DNA of 64,000 bases from Diogma glabrata (taxonomy: Eukaryota; Arthropoda; Insecta; Diptera; Cylindrotomidae), in NCBI GenBank assembly GCA_963693315.1, contig OY856187.1, positions 424,692,429 to 424,756,428 of the forward strand, given 5' to 3'. A model generated the notes under the pieces. It searched no databases. It was not told the origin of the DNA and saw only the letters and a list, made by a program, of their open reading frames with translations. This document shows, piece by piece, positions 11,150-21,949 of this stretch. Numbering within the stretch: the first letter of the stretch is position 1; each line of letters opens with the position of its first letter. A program made the translations under genes and the position numbers.

Positions 11150-13860
11150 GGCAATGTAACAAAATTTTGATAATTAAAAATAATTATAATAAAAATAACG
11201 ACGCCTATGGAAACAAATATCACAACAAACAAATGGTACGAACTAGAAGTAGAAATTTAACTAATATAATTGTTTTGAAAACAAATTTATCCCAAAATAA
11301 ATAATACATCTCTGTTTTACTTTTTGTCTCATCTTTTATCTCTTGCTACGTCCAAGCTGTCAAAAATTCGCTGGCAAAAAAATTCTACTCTACCTATTTT
11401 TTTAAAGATTGCAAATACACACGAAACCGAGAACTACATGCTAATAGTGGAATAAGTGTATGTTTTAATTTCAAGATCTTCTTAATACACAAACCAGAAT
11501 TTTATCTAAAGTTTAGAAATTGAACTAGGTGATGTTGATATGCCATATTTAATTTCTCTTTTCTCCATTCTCATTTGTTTTTATTTACAACCACAAACAT
11601 TTTTATTAAACTATAAATTAAAAAACAATTCTAAATTTAAAATGCCAAACCCTATCAAATGTTTTTTCATAGTTGTGCTAATTTCATAAAATGAATGAAA
11701 ATAATTACGAGAGTAATTAAAATTTATTGTGTTATTTCAGTGATTATTTAACTCTTATAATTTATAAATGACAATATTTTCTTATGACACAAACAAATAT
11801 TTAAGTTATGTAAATACTCTCAAAGTATATTATAATTATTTGCTGGCAAAGTTTTTTCATTATGGACAAATTTATTTTTCATTGATAAAACTTCAAATAT
11901 TATATGTTTGGTTATAATAAAAGCCAAAATGTTAGTTTTTTTCATTTCTCTTTATAAAATAGCAGGGAGGGAGAAAATAATATTTTTTGTGGTAGAATTT
12001 TTTTCTTATACATTTAAAAAAAAACTATATATAATTGTACAATATAATTGTACAATTTTGACTAAAATGAAAAAGTTACATAACTGTTTCTCGGAAAGAT
12101 AAAGAGAGGAAAACACAACAAAAGCGGTTTGATAAAAGTTTATGCACGCTAAATATTAGTTGTGGTGATCTGTTGTTTTTAATATACTTTTAATGACATT
12201 TTTGGTCAATTGGTGAATTCAATATAATCGGCTTTGATGTCAAAGTCAGATTTTATTATTGAAAATAAAAACGGCAGAAAATTTCTAAACGCCATCAATT
12301 AATAAGAGAATATAAAAATAAAAATAATCAAAGAACAATTTGTAAATAAAAAAATAGACATTGTATATTGATTCATTACTATACATATTATTCAGATGGC
12401 ACCTGAATATTTAAAATAAACATAAAGTAAATAATATGTTAAAATCTATTATCTTAGTCTTTAATACCAAGCCGTCATTTTATTTAAAAAAAGTGTCGAT
12501 CGGAAAAACAGATCGTGTTAGAAAATGTTGTCTGTCAACTATCTAACAATTACAATAAAATATTCAATTCACAGGAATAATTTAAAATCAACAATAAATT
12601 AGAACAACATAATATCACATAATATAACACAAAGTTTAATTAAATATTCTGTAAAGGTATTCTTTACTTTAAAATTAAAATTAATTTAGCAGTAAAAAAT
12701 AGTTGACTGTTATAAGAAAATTGTTAACTATCAAAGTGTCAAAGAAATGTTAAGTTTTCTTATCACACTGATTTGTCTATAACAAACTTAATTGATCGAT
12801 ATTAAACTACTTCACACCAACATGATTTATTGATTTGAATTAAAATGGAATTAAAATTGATTTATGTTTTGTTTTATAAACCAGTCATTATTTTATCCAA
12901 CAGATATAGAATGCAGTGAAGCATAATTTAAATCTCTGATTCAAAGCCGGTTTTCAAGCCAAACTCCTCAGTATTATAAAATGGACCATGGAATATTGTG
13001 TTGTATTATTCTGAAAATCTAATATTGGAATATATTTTCGTTTTCATTGTTTCACTATAGATTTATATATTTTTTAAATTAAATAACATTGATAATCAGA
13101 AATCACGAATTTTATCCAGTAGCAAGTGAAGAGGTCAAAGTGTTAATAACAACATCATTTTTTATTGAAATAAAATGAACATTCTGTTTTAGTTATGATA
13201 AATTTAAAGAACTTTTTATCTAAAGAAACCCTTGATAGTCAAAAGGTAAAAGAACATCAAAATAAATAGCTAAAAGCGTTACATTTACATTCTATTTAAA
13301 GTAATTGTAATTAATCGTTCGTAAGATTTCCGGTTACATTTGTTTTGTAATGTTTCATATTTATGATACATAATTAATTCAAATCACATAAACTATAAAA
13401 TCAATATAGAAAGATTAATCTGCCAATTATCGTACATTTTAAGTTTATAGTTAGTTGTGAATGGAACATAAACAAGATATTGTCAGATTTTCTTGATAGT
13501 CTCCTGCAGTCACGTTTCATGTATAAAGAATTTTAGCTGCATTAGTTTCCTCCTATTCACTTCGTTACGGTTAAGATAATAACTATTTTCAACGCCAAAG
13601 GCTTAATGCCTCATCAATAACAACACAACAAGAACTTACAAACTATTAACAATTTTTAGGCAGACTTAAAGAAAGTTTTAGATATTTTTAAAATTTTCTA
13701 AAAAGTGCTTAGATGTTTGTGAAGAAGCTAAAATAAGTTATACAAACTTTATACTTCATATAAACATATAAAATTTGATTGCTTTTTCGTATAGGATGGG
13801 CTCGAAATGATTGCCTGAGCTATTGTTGAAGTCATTTTGTTTTCTATTACAACACCTGGA
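11150..13860. other. AT-rich DNA without a supported gene (copy 1)
   Basis: This stretch matches 28092-30796 almost base for base. The 64-codon plus-strand ORF at 11908-12102 is identical in both copies, but a recent duplication makes that uninformative. No splice pattern, domain or RNA gene is visible. Confidence 0.6.
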
Positions 13861-13864
13861 GTAC

Positions 13865-14360
13865 ACTCAAAAAAAAATCGTAGGTAATTTTAACATTGCA
13901 GGCTAAGTTAGGCAAAAATTGTAAAATCAACGTTAGTTTTGCTCAATTCAACTTATCAAAAGTTAATATTTTTTATCAAATTTCAACAAAGCAATGTTAA
14001 AGCTACAATTTTTGATATGTTATAATCAAAAAAAAATTTATGTTCGTTATACTATTGAACATGTCAAAATTACATAAATAGGCAATTGATTTAGTTGAGT
14101 TGACTTAAAAAATGTTATAAACTATTAAAAAGTTTTAGAAGTTTTTAAACTATTGAAAAGTTTAAGTCACGAATTTAAATGTAATTTTAACTTTATTTTA
14201 TGTAAAAATTGCATAAGCAATGTTAAATTAACTAACGTTGCTTGTTAACTTAACGAAATATTTTGTAGAAACTCCACTAGCAATGTTAAATTGACATAAT
14301 TTTTGATTAATTTAACATCAAAACAAGTAAAACTGTACCGTTATTCGGTGGAAAAAAAAA
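13865..14360. mobile_element. Possible DNA transposon fragment starting CACTC plus A-run
   Basis: Immediately after the end of the duplicated segment the sequence reads CACTCAAAAAAAAATCG. It is followed by many AGCAATGTTAAA and AACTTA-type short repeats in both orientations, a subterminal style like that of the CACTG element. No matching inverse end was found before the gene at 14422, so the right boundary and the identity are uncertain. Confidence 0.35.
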
Positions 14361-14421
14361 TACAACGCTGATTTAAATCAGTTCATAGTTATACGTTTTT
14401 GCACCGTACAGTTTTAAAGGT

Positions 14422-15582
14422 ATGGAAACATTTAATCCGGAGTTGTTATTAAATTTGCTTAAAAATACAAAATTATATAATAGTGAATCAAATGAAAATA
14501 TTAAAGGTAAAATTTTGTTTCTAGATAATGAGACTATTAGTTTAAAAATTATTTATTCCAGATAAAGAAATTTTTTTTCGTTTGATTGTATCTTTAAACC
14601 AAGAACAAATTGATTATTTGTTCACACATAATCATCAGTTTGGGAAAAAAATATTAGTTGAACATATTATTCGAAAACTTCACCAAGACACAACGCATCG
14701 AAATCATAAAACAGTAAGTATATATCTTAATTGCGTGTATACATAGACATAGAGATTTAATTTGCTCGTTGATAGTGGAAAGATTTGTCTACATTGATAA
14801 AATAAAAATAACCACTATGAAAATTCAAAATCTAACGGAAGATATAGTTCGAGAATTTCCAAGTGAAGAGATGGTAAGTTTTTAAAACTTCGCATAGCAT
14901 TAAAAACTCTAACCATATCTCTTTTTTTAGTCGACTTATTTTCAACGAAGAGGCCACCAACCACCTGTTGGAAAACTATACAATCGTTTCCAGAATCAAC
15001 AGCGAAAACTACGATTCTTTTTACCAGGTCATAAGCCACAAAAAAGAATATCTTCAGAGGCTTCTTTTTCGCATGTGTCCAACGGTAATAAAATCTGAAA
15101 ACATGTTATATAATAAATTTTATTCCATAAAACTTTTATTCTGCAGAAAATGATATAAATATGGAAACCTTTTCTACAATAAAAAAGGAACTGCAACATA
15201 TGAGGAGTCCTCGTGATGTGATTCTTGAGAAATGGAAAGAGACGTCCAATATGAGGGTTCGGGAAACTACTCAGAATCTTGATAAAAATATATTAAATAT
15301 ATTTGAAGAGTGGCCTCTATATAAACTTGCTTTTGGATCTGAATTGGTATGACAAAAATATATTCTTCATGCTGATTCAGATATAATTCTTATAATCTGT
15401 TTTTATTTCATTTCAGATCAGCATTGATTTTGAAGCTCTATACCCCAAAAATCCCAGGGTTTATACCAATTGGGATTCACTTTTAAAAGTATTGCCTGCC
15501 ATAATTAATTCAAATATAAAAAATCAGCAAAAGAGAATGACAATATTAAAGACCATCAAAAACAATAATAATATAAGTACTG
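14422..15582 (+). CDS. Multi-exon gene of an uncharacterised animal family, 3' part missing
   Basis: Six exon-like blocks join across short GT-AG introns. They are 14422-14506, 14562-14713, about 14776-14873, 14931-15084, 15147-15346 and 15417-15582. Exon 1 starts [13 protein letters not shown]. Exons 3 and 4 join in phase to give [14 protein letters not shown] then STYFQRRG and [15 protein letters not shown]. Exons 5 and 6 give a KWKETSNMR block, [15 protein letters not shown] and [20 protein letters not shown]. This order resembles a family of uncharacterised animal proteins, some of them with SAM domains; the function is unknown. The 5' edge of exon 3 is unclear, because no acceptor fits the phase of the strong GTAAGT donor after exon 2, although a weaker donor at 14718 does. 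The last donor (GTAAGG at 15583) leads into a microsatellite and a retrotransposon, so further exons are lost or beyond the assembly gap. It may be a host gene or a decayed duplicate. Confidence 0.65.
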
Positions 15583-15657
15583 GTAAGGAACATAAACTTT
15601 TTCAAAACAAAACACAAAATTTAAATATACAAAATAAAGTCATGTATTTATTTTGTT

Positions 15658-16582
<925 letters not shown>

Positions 16583-16584
16583 AC

Positions 16585-16598
16585 TGGTGTCAGAAGTG
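16585..16598 (+). promoter_or_regulatory. Primer-binding site, complementary to tRNA-Leu 3' end
   Basis: TGGTGTCAGAAGTG begins two bases after the LTR. It is complementary to the 3' end of animal tRNA-Leu (which ends in CACTTCTGACA plus CCA), the usual site for starting minus-strand DNA synthesis. Pairing is lost after 14 bases. Confidence 0.8.
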
Positions 16599-16613
16599 AA
16601 ATTGGGAAATAAG

Positions 16614-18032
16614 ATGGATTTGAATGGATTAAAAGTTCAAGATCTGAAGAGCGAATTGGAGAAAAGGAACCTTTCAACAACGGGAACCAAGAATGAGTTG
16701 AAAGAACGATTAATAAAAGCTATGGAAGCAGCTGGATTGGATCCAGAAAAATATCGTTTTGGGCAAGAAGAAGCAGATGAAAATCCAGATGCAGGAAATA
16801 GTGAAGCTAAAGATGGTGCTGTTGAAGCAACGAGGCAAGTCGTACCAGCAAACAACGACTTTGCACAGTTAATGGCTATGATAGAGCAAATGAGTTTCAA
16901 CATGAGAGCAGATGTAAAGGCAAACATGGAGGTTATGAGTAAAGAAATGAAAAAGTTAGATGTAAACATCGATCAACAATTAGCTGCAAGTCGAGAAGAA
17001 ATAAAGCAGCAGTCCATAACCATCAATCAACAGTCTGCAAACATCGATAAACAATTGGCAACAAATCGAGAAGAAATGAAGCAATTAATGGAAGAAAAGA
17101 TTCTTCAAATTTCAAACACATTCCATGGAGAGGTCGAGAAAGTACAACAAGAAGTAAAGCAATTGGAGCAGAAAGTTCTCGACGAAAACCAGAAAGTACA
17201 ATCAATGGTTGTGAATTTTGAAAAAAGGCTTCAAGATGTTGAAATTAATGGTAAAACAATTCACACGGTTCAACAAACACAAAGCATGAAGTTAAAACCG
17301 CCCCCATACGATGGTACATCATCGTTTGGAATTTTCAAATTCCAATTTGAAACGGCAGCTGATCAGAACAGTTGGAACGAAACACATCGTGTGGCAGCTT
17401 TAATAGTGGCACTGAAGGGTGAAGCAGCAGAAACAATACAATCAGTTCCAGAACAAGATCGAAGGAGCTACAATGAGATCATGAAGGCTTTAGATCGCAA
17501 ATATGGTAGTGACCACAAACGGGAGATATACAGACTTGAGTTGAAGGGTCGCTACCAGCGAATAGGAGAAAGTCTGCAAGAGTTTTCGTCTGCGATCGAA
17601 CGTCTGGTACATATGGCACATGGAAATACATCACCAGACTATATGGAAAGAATGAAGATAGATGCGTTCATCGACGGCATAAGAGATCCAGAGACGCGAA
17701 AGTCAGCTGTGATGACACCTAAAGCTACATTTGCTGAAACAATAGCTTGTGCATTGACTAGTGAGACGGCACAAGCAATTGTCAAACCAACAATCAAAGT
17801 ACGCCGTGTAGAAATGGAAGAAGAGGATAGTTTTAGGCCCCAAAGAAGATCTGGAGAATTTAACAGTAGAATAAGATGTTGGGTATGTGACAAACTTGGT
17901 CACATATCTCGAGAATGCAGAGAGGCTAGACGAAAACGGGGCAGATCAACATCACCAATCAGACGGAGATCATCTGAAGAAAAGGCTCAAGCGGGAGAGG
18001 ATGGTCAAATAGCAGCGGAAGGGTTAAACTAA
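16614..18032 (+). CDS. gag: Gag of the Ty3/gypsy element (SAP domain and zinc knuckle)
   Basis: Gag is the structural protein that packages the element RNA. I take the ATG at 16614 (MDLNGLKVQDL), the first after the primer-binding site; the longer frame back to 16515 lies inside the LTR. The product is 472 residues. Residues 3-40 form a SAP-like helix-turn-helix (LKSELEKRNLSTTGTK). Residues of about 80-215 are a glutamine-rich coiled coil with repeated NIDQQLAASREE-type units. A retrotransposon Gag core occupies about 225-400. A CCHC zinc knuckle (CWVCDKLGHISREC) spans 422-435, with a basic RS-rich tail. The frame is intact throughout, which is unusual among the elements here and suggests a young copy. 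Confidence 0.9.
   Translation: MDLNGLKVQDLKSELEKRNLSTTGTKNELKERLIKAMEAAGLDPEKYRFGQEEADENPDAGNSEAKDGAVEATRQVVPANNDFAQLMAMIEQMSFNMRADVKANMEVMSKEMKKLDVNIDQQLAASREEIKQQSITINQQSANIDKQLATNREEMKQLMEEKILQISNTFHGEVEKVQQEVKQLEQKVLDENQKVQSMVVNFEKRLQDVEINGKTIHTVQQTQSMKLKPPPYDGTSSFGIFKFQFETAADQNSWNETHRVAALIVALKGEAAETIQSVPEQDRRSYNEIMKALDRKYGSDHKREIYRLELKGRYQRIGESLQEFSSAIERLVHMAHGNTSPDYMERMKIDAFIDGIRDPETRKSAVMTPKATFAETIACALTSETAQAIVKPTIKVRRVEMEEEDSFRPQRRSGEFNSRIRCWVCDKLGHISRECREARRKRGRSTSPIRRRSSEEKAQAGEDGQIAAEGLN
18023..18029 (+). promoter_or_regulatory. Likely -1 ribosomal frameshift site GTTAAAC
   Basis: The last two sense codons of gag, TTA AAC, with the preceding G form the heptamer GTTAAAC directly before the stop TAA (18030-18032). 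Pol is open in the -1 frame across this point. GTTAAAC is a known slippery heptamer in equine arteritis virus, so its use here is an inference from position and frame. Confidence 0.65.
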
Positions 18033-19205
18033 AACGAGTCAGCTTTAAGGGGCGTAAGCTGGCTCCCACAACCGAATGCCCCATAATCTCCATCCCTATT
18101 TCAAGAATCGCAAGGAATGGTGACAGTTTAACGATTGGAGCTAAAATTGATGACAACAACTGTATCATTACGCTAGATACTGGAGCAACTCGCACAATAG
18201 TCCGTACAGATTTACTAAAAGGGGAATTACAACCAGCAGAAAAATATCGAATACAAACAGCAACAGGGGAAAGTGCAACTATCAGGGGAAGCAAAATTGC
18301 CGATATAAAAATTGGAAATACGCACTTTCAGCATGAAGTTCTAGTGGCAGACATCGTTGATGAAGTAATTTTGGGTATGGACTTCATGAGGCCGAATGGA
18401 TTTGTAATAGACGCTGGAAATGGAGTACTCAAGTATGGTAACGTAGAGTTGGCTCTTCAGATGAATGGTGCAGAATCAAGCATGAGATTGGAACATCGCG
18501 AAAAGCTGTCACCTAATACCGAAACAATCGTCTGGGGAAGTGCACATGGAGATGCAGATGCATTATCAAGAAGGCCATGCCAGGTGGAATGCAAGCACTG
18601 TAATCGGGTGGAGAGTAAGGAAAACATTAATGATGTCAGGCTTCTGCAAGTGCTTTCTAGTGAAGACTGGACACCTGAAGTAGTAAGAAAGGAGCAACTG
18701 CAAGATCCTAGCTTAGCACCAATAATAAAGTTCAAGGAAAAAGGAGAAAAACCTACATGGAGTGAGATTGCCGATAAAAGTCAAACGTTGAAGGCATATT
18801 GGGCACAATGGGACAGTCTCTGTATTGAAGATGGATGCTTGAAAAGAATTTGGGAAAGTCCTGACGGATCAGTTAAAGAATCAATGATAGTAGTTCCCAA
18901 AATAAGAATACCTCAAGTATTAAAGGAATATCATGAAGGAACCAGTGGCGGTCACCTGGGTATTAACAAAACCCTTGCTAAAGTACGGCGTAGATTTTAT
19001 TGGTCAGGAGCACGTCAATCGGTAGTGGAATGGTGTCAAGCATGCGATCAATGTGCGGCTGCAAAGGGACCTGCAAGAAGAAGCCGTGGTAACATGAGGC
19101 AGTATAATGTAGGAGCACCATTCGAGAGAATTGCGATGGATGTAGCTGGACCATTTCCGACTTCTGATAACAACAACAAATATGTGCTAGTCATAATGGA
19201 TTATT
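18029..19205 (+). pseudogene. pol: Pol of the Ty3/gypsy element: protease and integrase, RT-RNase H deleted
   Basis: In the -1 frame relative to gag, the reading opens with an aspartic protease: the catalytic LDTGATRT lies near 18174 and the second-half motif VILGMDFM near 18367. About 60 residues later, at roughly 18530-18560, the sequence jumps from a protease-proximal linker (NTETIVWG) straight to HGDADALSRRP, which normally follows RNase H. The whole reverse transcriptase and RNase H are therefore missing, yet the frame stays open. The integrase zinc finger follows, with HEGTSGGHLG and CQACDQCAAAK near 18930-19060. The integrase core then begins (IAMDVAGPFPT, near 19130) and is cut by the assembly gap. 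This copy cannot make its own reverse transcriptase and could only move with help from an intact relative. Confidence 0.9.
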
Positions 19206-19405
19206 NNNNNNNNNNNNNNNNNNNNNNNNNNNNNNNNNNNNNNNNNNNNNNNNNNNNNNNNNNNNNNNNNNNNNNNNNNNNNNNNNNNNNNNNNNNNNNN
19301 NNNNNNNNNNNNNNNNNNNNNNNNNNNNNNNNNNNNNNNNNNNNNNNNNNNNNNNNNNNNNNNNNNNNNNNNNNNNNNNNNNNNNNNNNNNNNNNNNNNN
19401 NNNNN
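19206..19405. other. Assembly gap of 200 N
   Basis: Exactly 200 unknown bases interrupt the integrase core. The real size and content are unknown, and the sequence after the gap need not be contiguous with the retrotransposon. Confidence 1.
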
Positions 19406-19636
19406 ATTGGCATACGAGTTAAGATAAGATACCATCATACCAGTGGCAATAGCAGTGAGATATTCGAAACCAAGGTGGTATGTCAAAGGTGCTGGCAGAT
19501 GAAATCTATTCAGTCAACGGCTGTACTAGGATCCATGGCAATCCATTTCTTTTAATTTTTGCCAAAACTATAAATAAATTTCATCTTTGCTTGCTTAATT
19601 TGTAATTATATTTTCTGTTATTTGACGTTTTATAAC
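19406..19636. other. Unassigned sequence after the gap
   Basis: The frame read across the gap continues for 50 codons but shows no integrase motif, and nothing like the 5' LTR or its ends is present. I therefore do not assign 19406-19555 to pol. Confidence 0.5.
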
Positions 19637-19789
19637 CAGTAACAATGATGTCCTATTAGGTTTGGTTGGATAATTTTTAAGCTTACAAACAAAAAACAGT
19701 TGAAAGTAATAAAAAATTATAACTTCAAAAAATCATCACATTTTTAATCCAACCAAATGTTAATTTTTTCATAGTCTCATTGCTGGATT
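19637..19789. repeat. Small inverted-repeat element (MITE-like)
   Basis: GGTTTGGTTGGATAATTTTT near 19660 pairs with TTTTTAATCCAACCAAATG near 19742. The outer parts (CCAG near 19637 and CTGG near 19787, with CAATGA and TCATTG) pair weakly. No target duplication could be fixed. Confidence 0.5.
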
Positions 19790-20792
19790 TTTTAAATTAT
19801 TTTTCTAGCTAGAGGTAATAAATAGGATAAATGCGTTTATTAGTATCATAACTGATAGAACAAAATAAAGTAGTAAAATTGTTTTATCTTAAATCAAAAG
19901 AAAAATGATTATATTCTTTCAAAAATAAATTTTATTACAATAATAAAATCAGTACCTCATAAATATTTTACAGATATAATGTAAACGTGAATTACGTCCT
20001 TAAAATAAAGTTTTCTAATAAAATATGATTTTTTTTGCCATTCGAAACCGTTCTATGTTCGTTCATAGTACACGAAAAAACTATCTCATTTTTGATTTTG
20101 ATAGATACTTTCTTGTATTTTAATCTAATTTGCTATAAATTTTTATACTTAATTTAAAATTTTTTTTTGATTTAGATCATCGTAATATATAACGGTTGTC
20201 ATGTTTCATAAATTCTACTATTTTGCGAGAGCAAATAAATAATAAAAGCAAAAACTATTGTCCACGACAAGAAGACGTACAGTAGAATATAGGAAGAAAA
20301 AAAAATTTGAATTAATTTATATCGCCCACCGCTATATTCGTACCTATTTTCTGATAAATTTACTCTAATTTACATTTAATTTAAATAATTATATAAACAA
20401 AACGGTTACTATTTAATTTATTATTTTTGATTTGTTTCCAGAAAACACCGTAAACCCTCTTTAATTAATTATTCTAAGTACGTAATCCCGAAATGATATT
20501 TTATTTTGTTTTAATACACTTGAGTCACTAATCACTATACATACTTGCTTGCTTATTTAGTTCTTCCAATTTTAATGATTATATCTAATGCTTGTTTTTA
20601 CATTTTATAGAAACTATCATATTAAACTATTTAAAGTGAAATGATATTAAAGTTTAATTTATGAATAAAAGATGTTGATTACGTTAATTTGCATGGTTGA
20701 GGTAATAGATTTTGTTGATAGTATTGAGTTACTTATTTTACATGGAATAAATTACCATAATATGATTTTAAAATAGATAATCTAAATGTGTT
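19790..20792. other. AT-rich DNA, nothing recognised
   Basis: There are no ORFs of note, no repeats shared with the rest of the window and no RNA gene signature. Confidence 0.5.
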
Positions 20793-20862
20793 GAAGTATT
20801 CTAGTGGTTAAGTAAGCTGGACATGAACTCGGAGAACTCTGGCTCGATGCAAATTCAATTCA
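20793..20862 (+). repeat. tRNA-like head, possible SINE fragment
   Basis: TCTAGTGGTTAAGTAAGCTGG resembles a tRNA D-arm with an A box when read in two pieces (TCTAGTGGTTAAG and TAAGCTGG). About 30 bases later GGCTCGATGCAAATTC resembles a B box and T-arm. The spacing fits a tRNA-derived SINE head. The acceptor stem does not close, so it is not a functional tRNA. Confidence 0.45.
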
Positions 20863-20898
20863 AATATTGTTTTTAGGATAAACTTTAACAACTCTAAA

Positions 20899-20990
20899 TT
20901 CAAAAGATTTTCAATAAACCAAAATCCATCTAATACAGTTAATTTATCAATTGTATTAGATGGATTTTGATTTATTGAAAATCTTTTGAA
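20899..20990. repeat. Hairpin with 39 bp arms and one mismatch
   Basis: The left arm (20899-20937) and right arm (20952-20990) are inverse copies with a single mismatch, around a 14 base loop. The arms contain CCATCTAATACA and TGTATTAGATGG. The hairpin lies about 40 bp after the tRNA-like head. Such a near-perfect stem would give a long dsRNA if transcribed. Confidence 0.9.
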
Positions 20991-20999
20991 TTGGAAAAT

Positions 21000-21700
21000 C
21001 ACTCTATATATGCATGCGGCTAGATCACCCATATAAAATTAATCGACTAAAGCAAGTCTCTAATTAAACTTTTTGACAGTCTATTCGTTCTTAACAAACA
21101 TAAACAGAAGAAATTAACTGGTTTGCAACACTTCTTTCCAGATATGAGAATAGTATCTATAGAAAAATACGCAAGCATAATTTTTGCGGTACAATTTTAA
21201 AATATTTGCTCCATCAAAAGTGTGGCAATATGTATATTGTAGGAAAGGTCTTGAGTATAGTAGATGTGTCGAAAAATACTTTTTTTTTAATTTTGACGAT
21301 TTTTTCAGAAAAACTGGCAAAATTGTGATAATTGTGTTTTTTGAGTTTTTTGAGTTTTTTGTTCGGTTATTTTGTTTTTTTTTTTCAAGCTATTTGTTTT
21401 ACAATTCAAAATCAAGCATATTAATTAATTAAACTCTGAAATAATGTGTTGTAGCTATTTGGTTAGGAGGTATATTTACAATTTCTATTTACAATGGCCG
21501 AATTTCGGTCACTGGGCGATTCCTAGTATTAATAATAAGGAGTTTTTTGCTCCCTATTTTATATACAAACTCTTATTTATGACAACTTTTGCTTAGAACT
21601 AAGGACCAACCAACTAAGGACCTTCATGATTAAACACAGTTCATACGAAACCCTTTTCCACGTCAGTCTTCTAAGATCTCATTCGATTATTTGTTACTCC
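21000..21700. other. AT-rich DNA, nothing recognised
   Basis: The overlapping plus and minus ORFs at 21114-21432 are phenylalanine-rich readings of AT-rich sequence with no family resemblance. A poly-T and GAGTTTTTT repeat lies near 21330-21390. Confidence 0.5.
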
Positions 21701-21714
21701 CCACTAGATTGTAA

Positions 21715-21935
21715 AAGGAGGTCTGGTAGACCGTGAAGGTCTACCAGTTGGTCGTGGACGCAAACACTATCTTCACCCAGCGCTAGCTCCAGCGAGTGTG
21801 AATTCTACGACCGACCTCAATACACAAGAAAATTTAAACAAATATTTCAAATATAGATGCGTGCCTTAAACACCATTCAGTTTCGACGGGAGGACTATAA
21901 TGTCACAACTCCTCCCTATAGGGTATTTTATACTA
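21715..21935. repeat. GC-richer island with two hairpins, possible LTR remnant
   Basis: TGGTAGACC (21724-21732), five bases, and GGTCTACCA (from 21738) form a perfect 9 bp stem. Further on, GGGAGGA near 21890 pairs with TCCTCCC near 21912. Base composition is clearly less AT-rich than the surroundings. It may be part of a decayed LTR or other retroelement; no family was recognised. Confidence 0.4.
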
Positions 21936-21949
21936 GCGAAAACATCACT

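Larger units (their letters stand above)
1..13864 (+). repeat. Segmental duplication, copy 1 (left end outside window)
   Basis: From about base 6 to 13864 this segment matches 23785-30800 in the same orientation, apart from three large differences. These are a stretch present only here (about 138-958), a 6.4 kb insertion (4732-11149 including one target repeat), and a site at 1995-2002 that is empty here but filled in the other copy. Elsewhere the copies differ only by scattered substitutions and small indels, which suggests a recent event. The match stops at GTAC (13861-13864), after which the two copies run into unrelated sequences. Copy 1 probably continues to the left of the window. An alternative is a false duplication, with two haplotypes placed in one scaffold; an assembly gap at 19206 lies between the copies. 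Confidence 0.93.

Noticed and set aside
11908..12102. 64-codon ORF conserved identically at 28850-29044
   Set aside because: The whole segment is recently duplicated, so identity carries no information; the composition is that of chance AT-rich ORFs.
16637..18294. Minus-strand ORFs opposite gag and pol
   Set aside because: They are shadows of the retrotransposon genes, with no recognisable domains.
19187..19486. ORFs made mostly of unknown residues, and pol extension after the gap
   Set aside because: They span the 200 N gap, whose true length is unknown, and the sequence after it has no integrase motif.
20800..20870. Functional tRNA gene
   Set aside because: A and B box-like strings are present but the acceptor and anticodon stems do not pair, so only a SINE-like head is supported.
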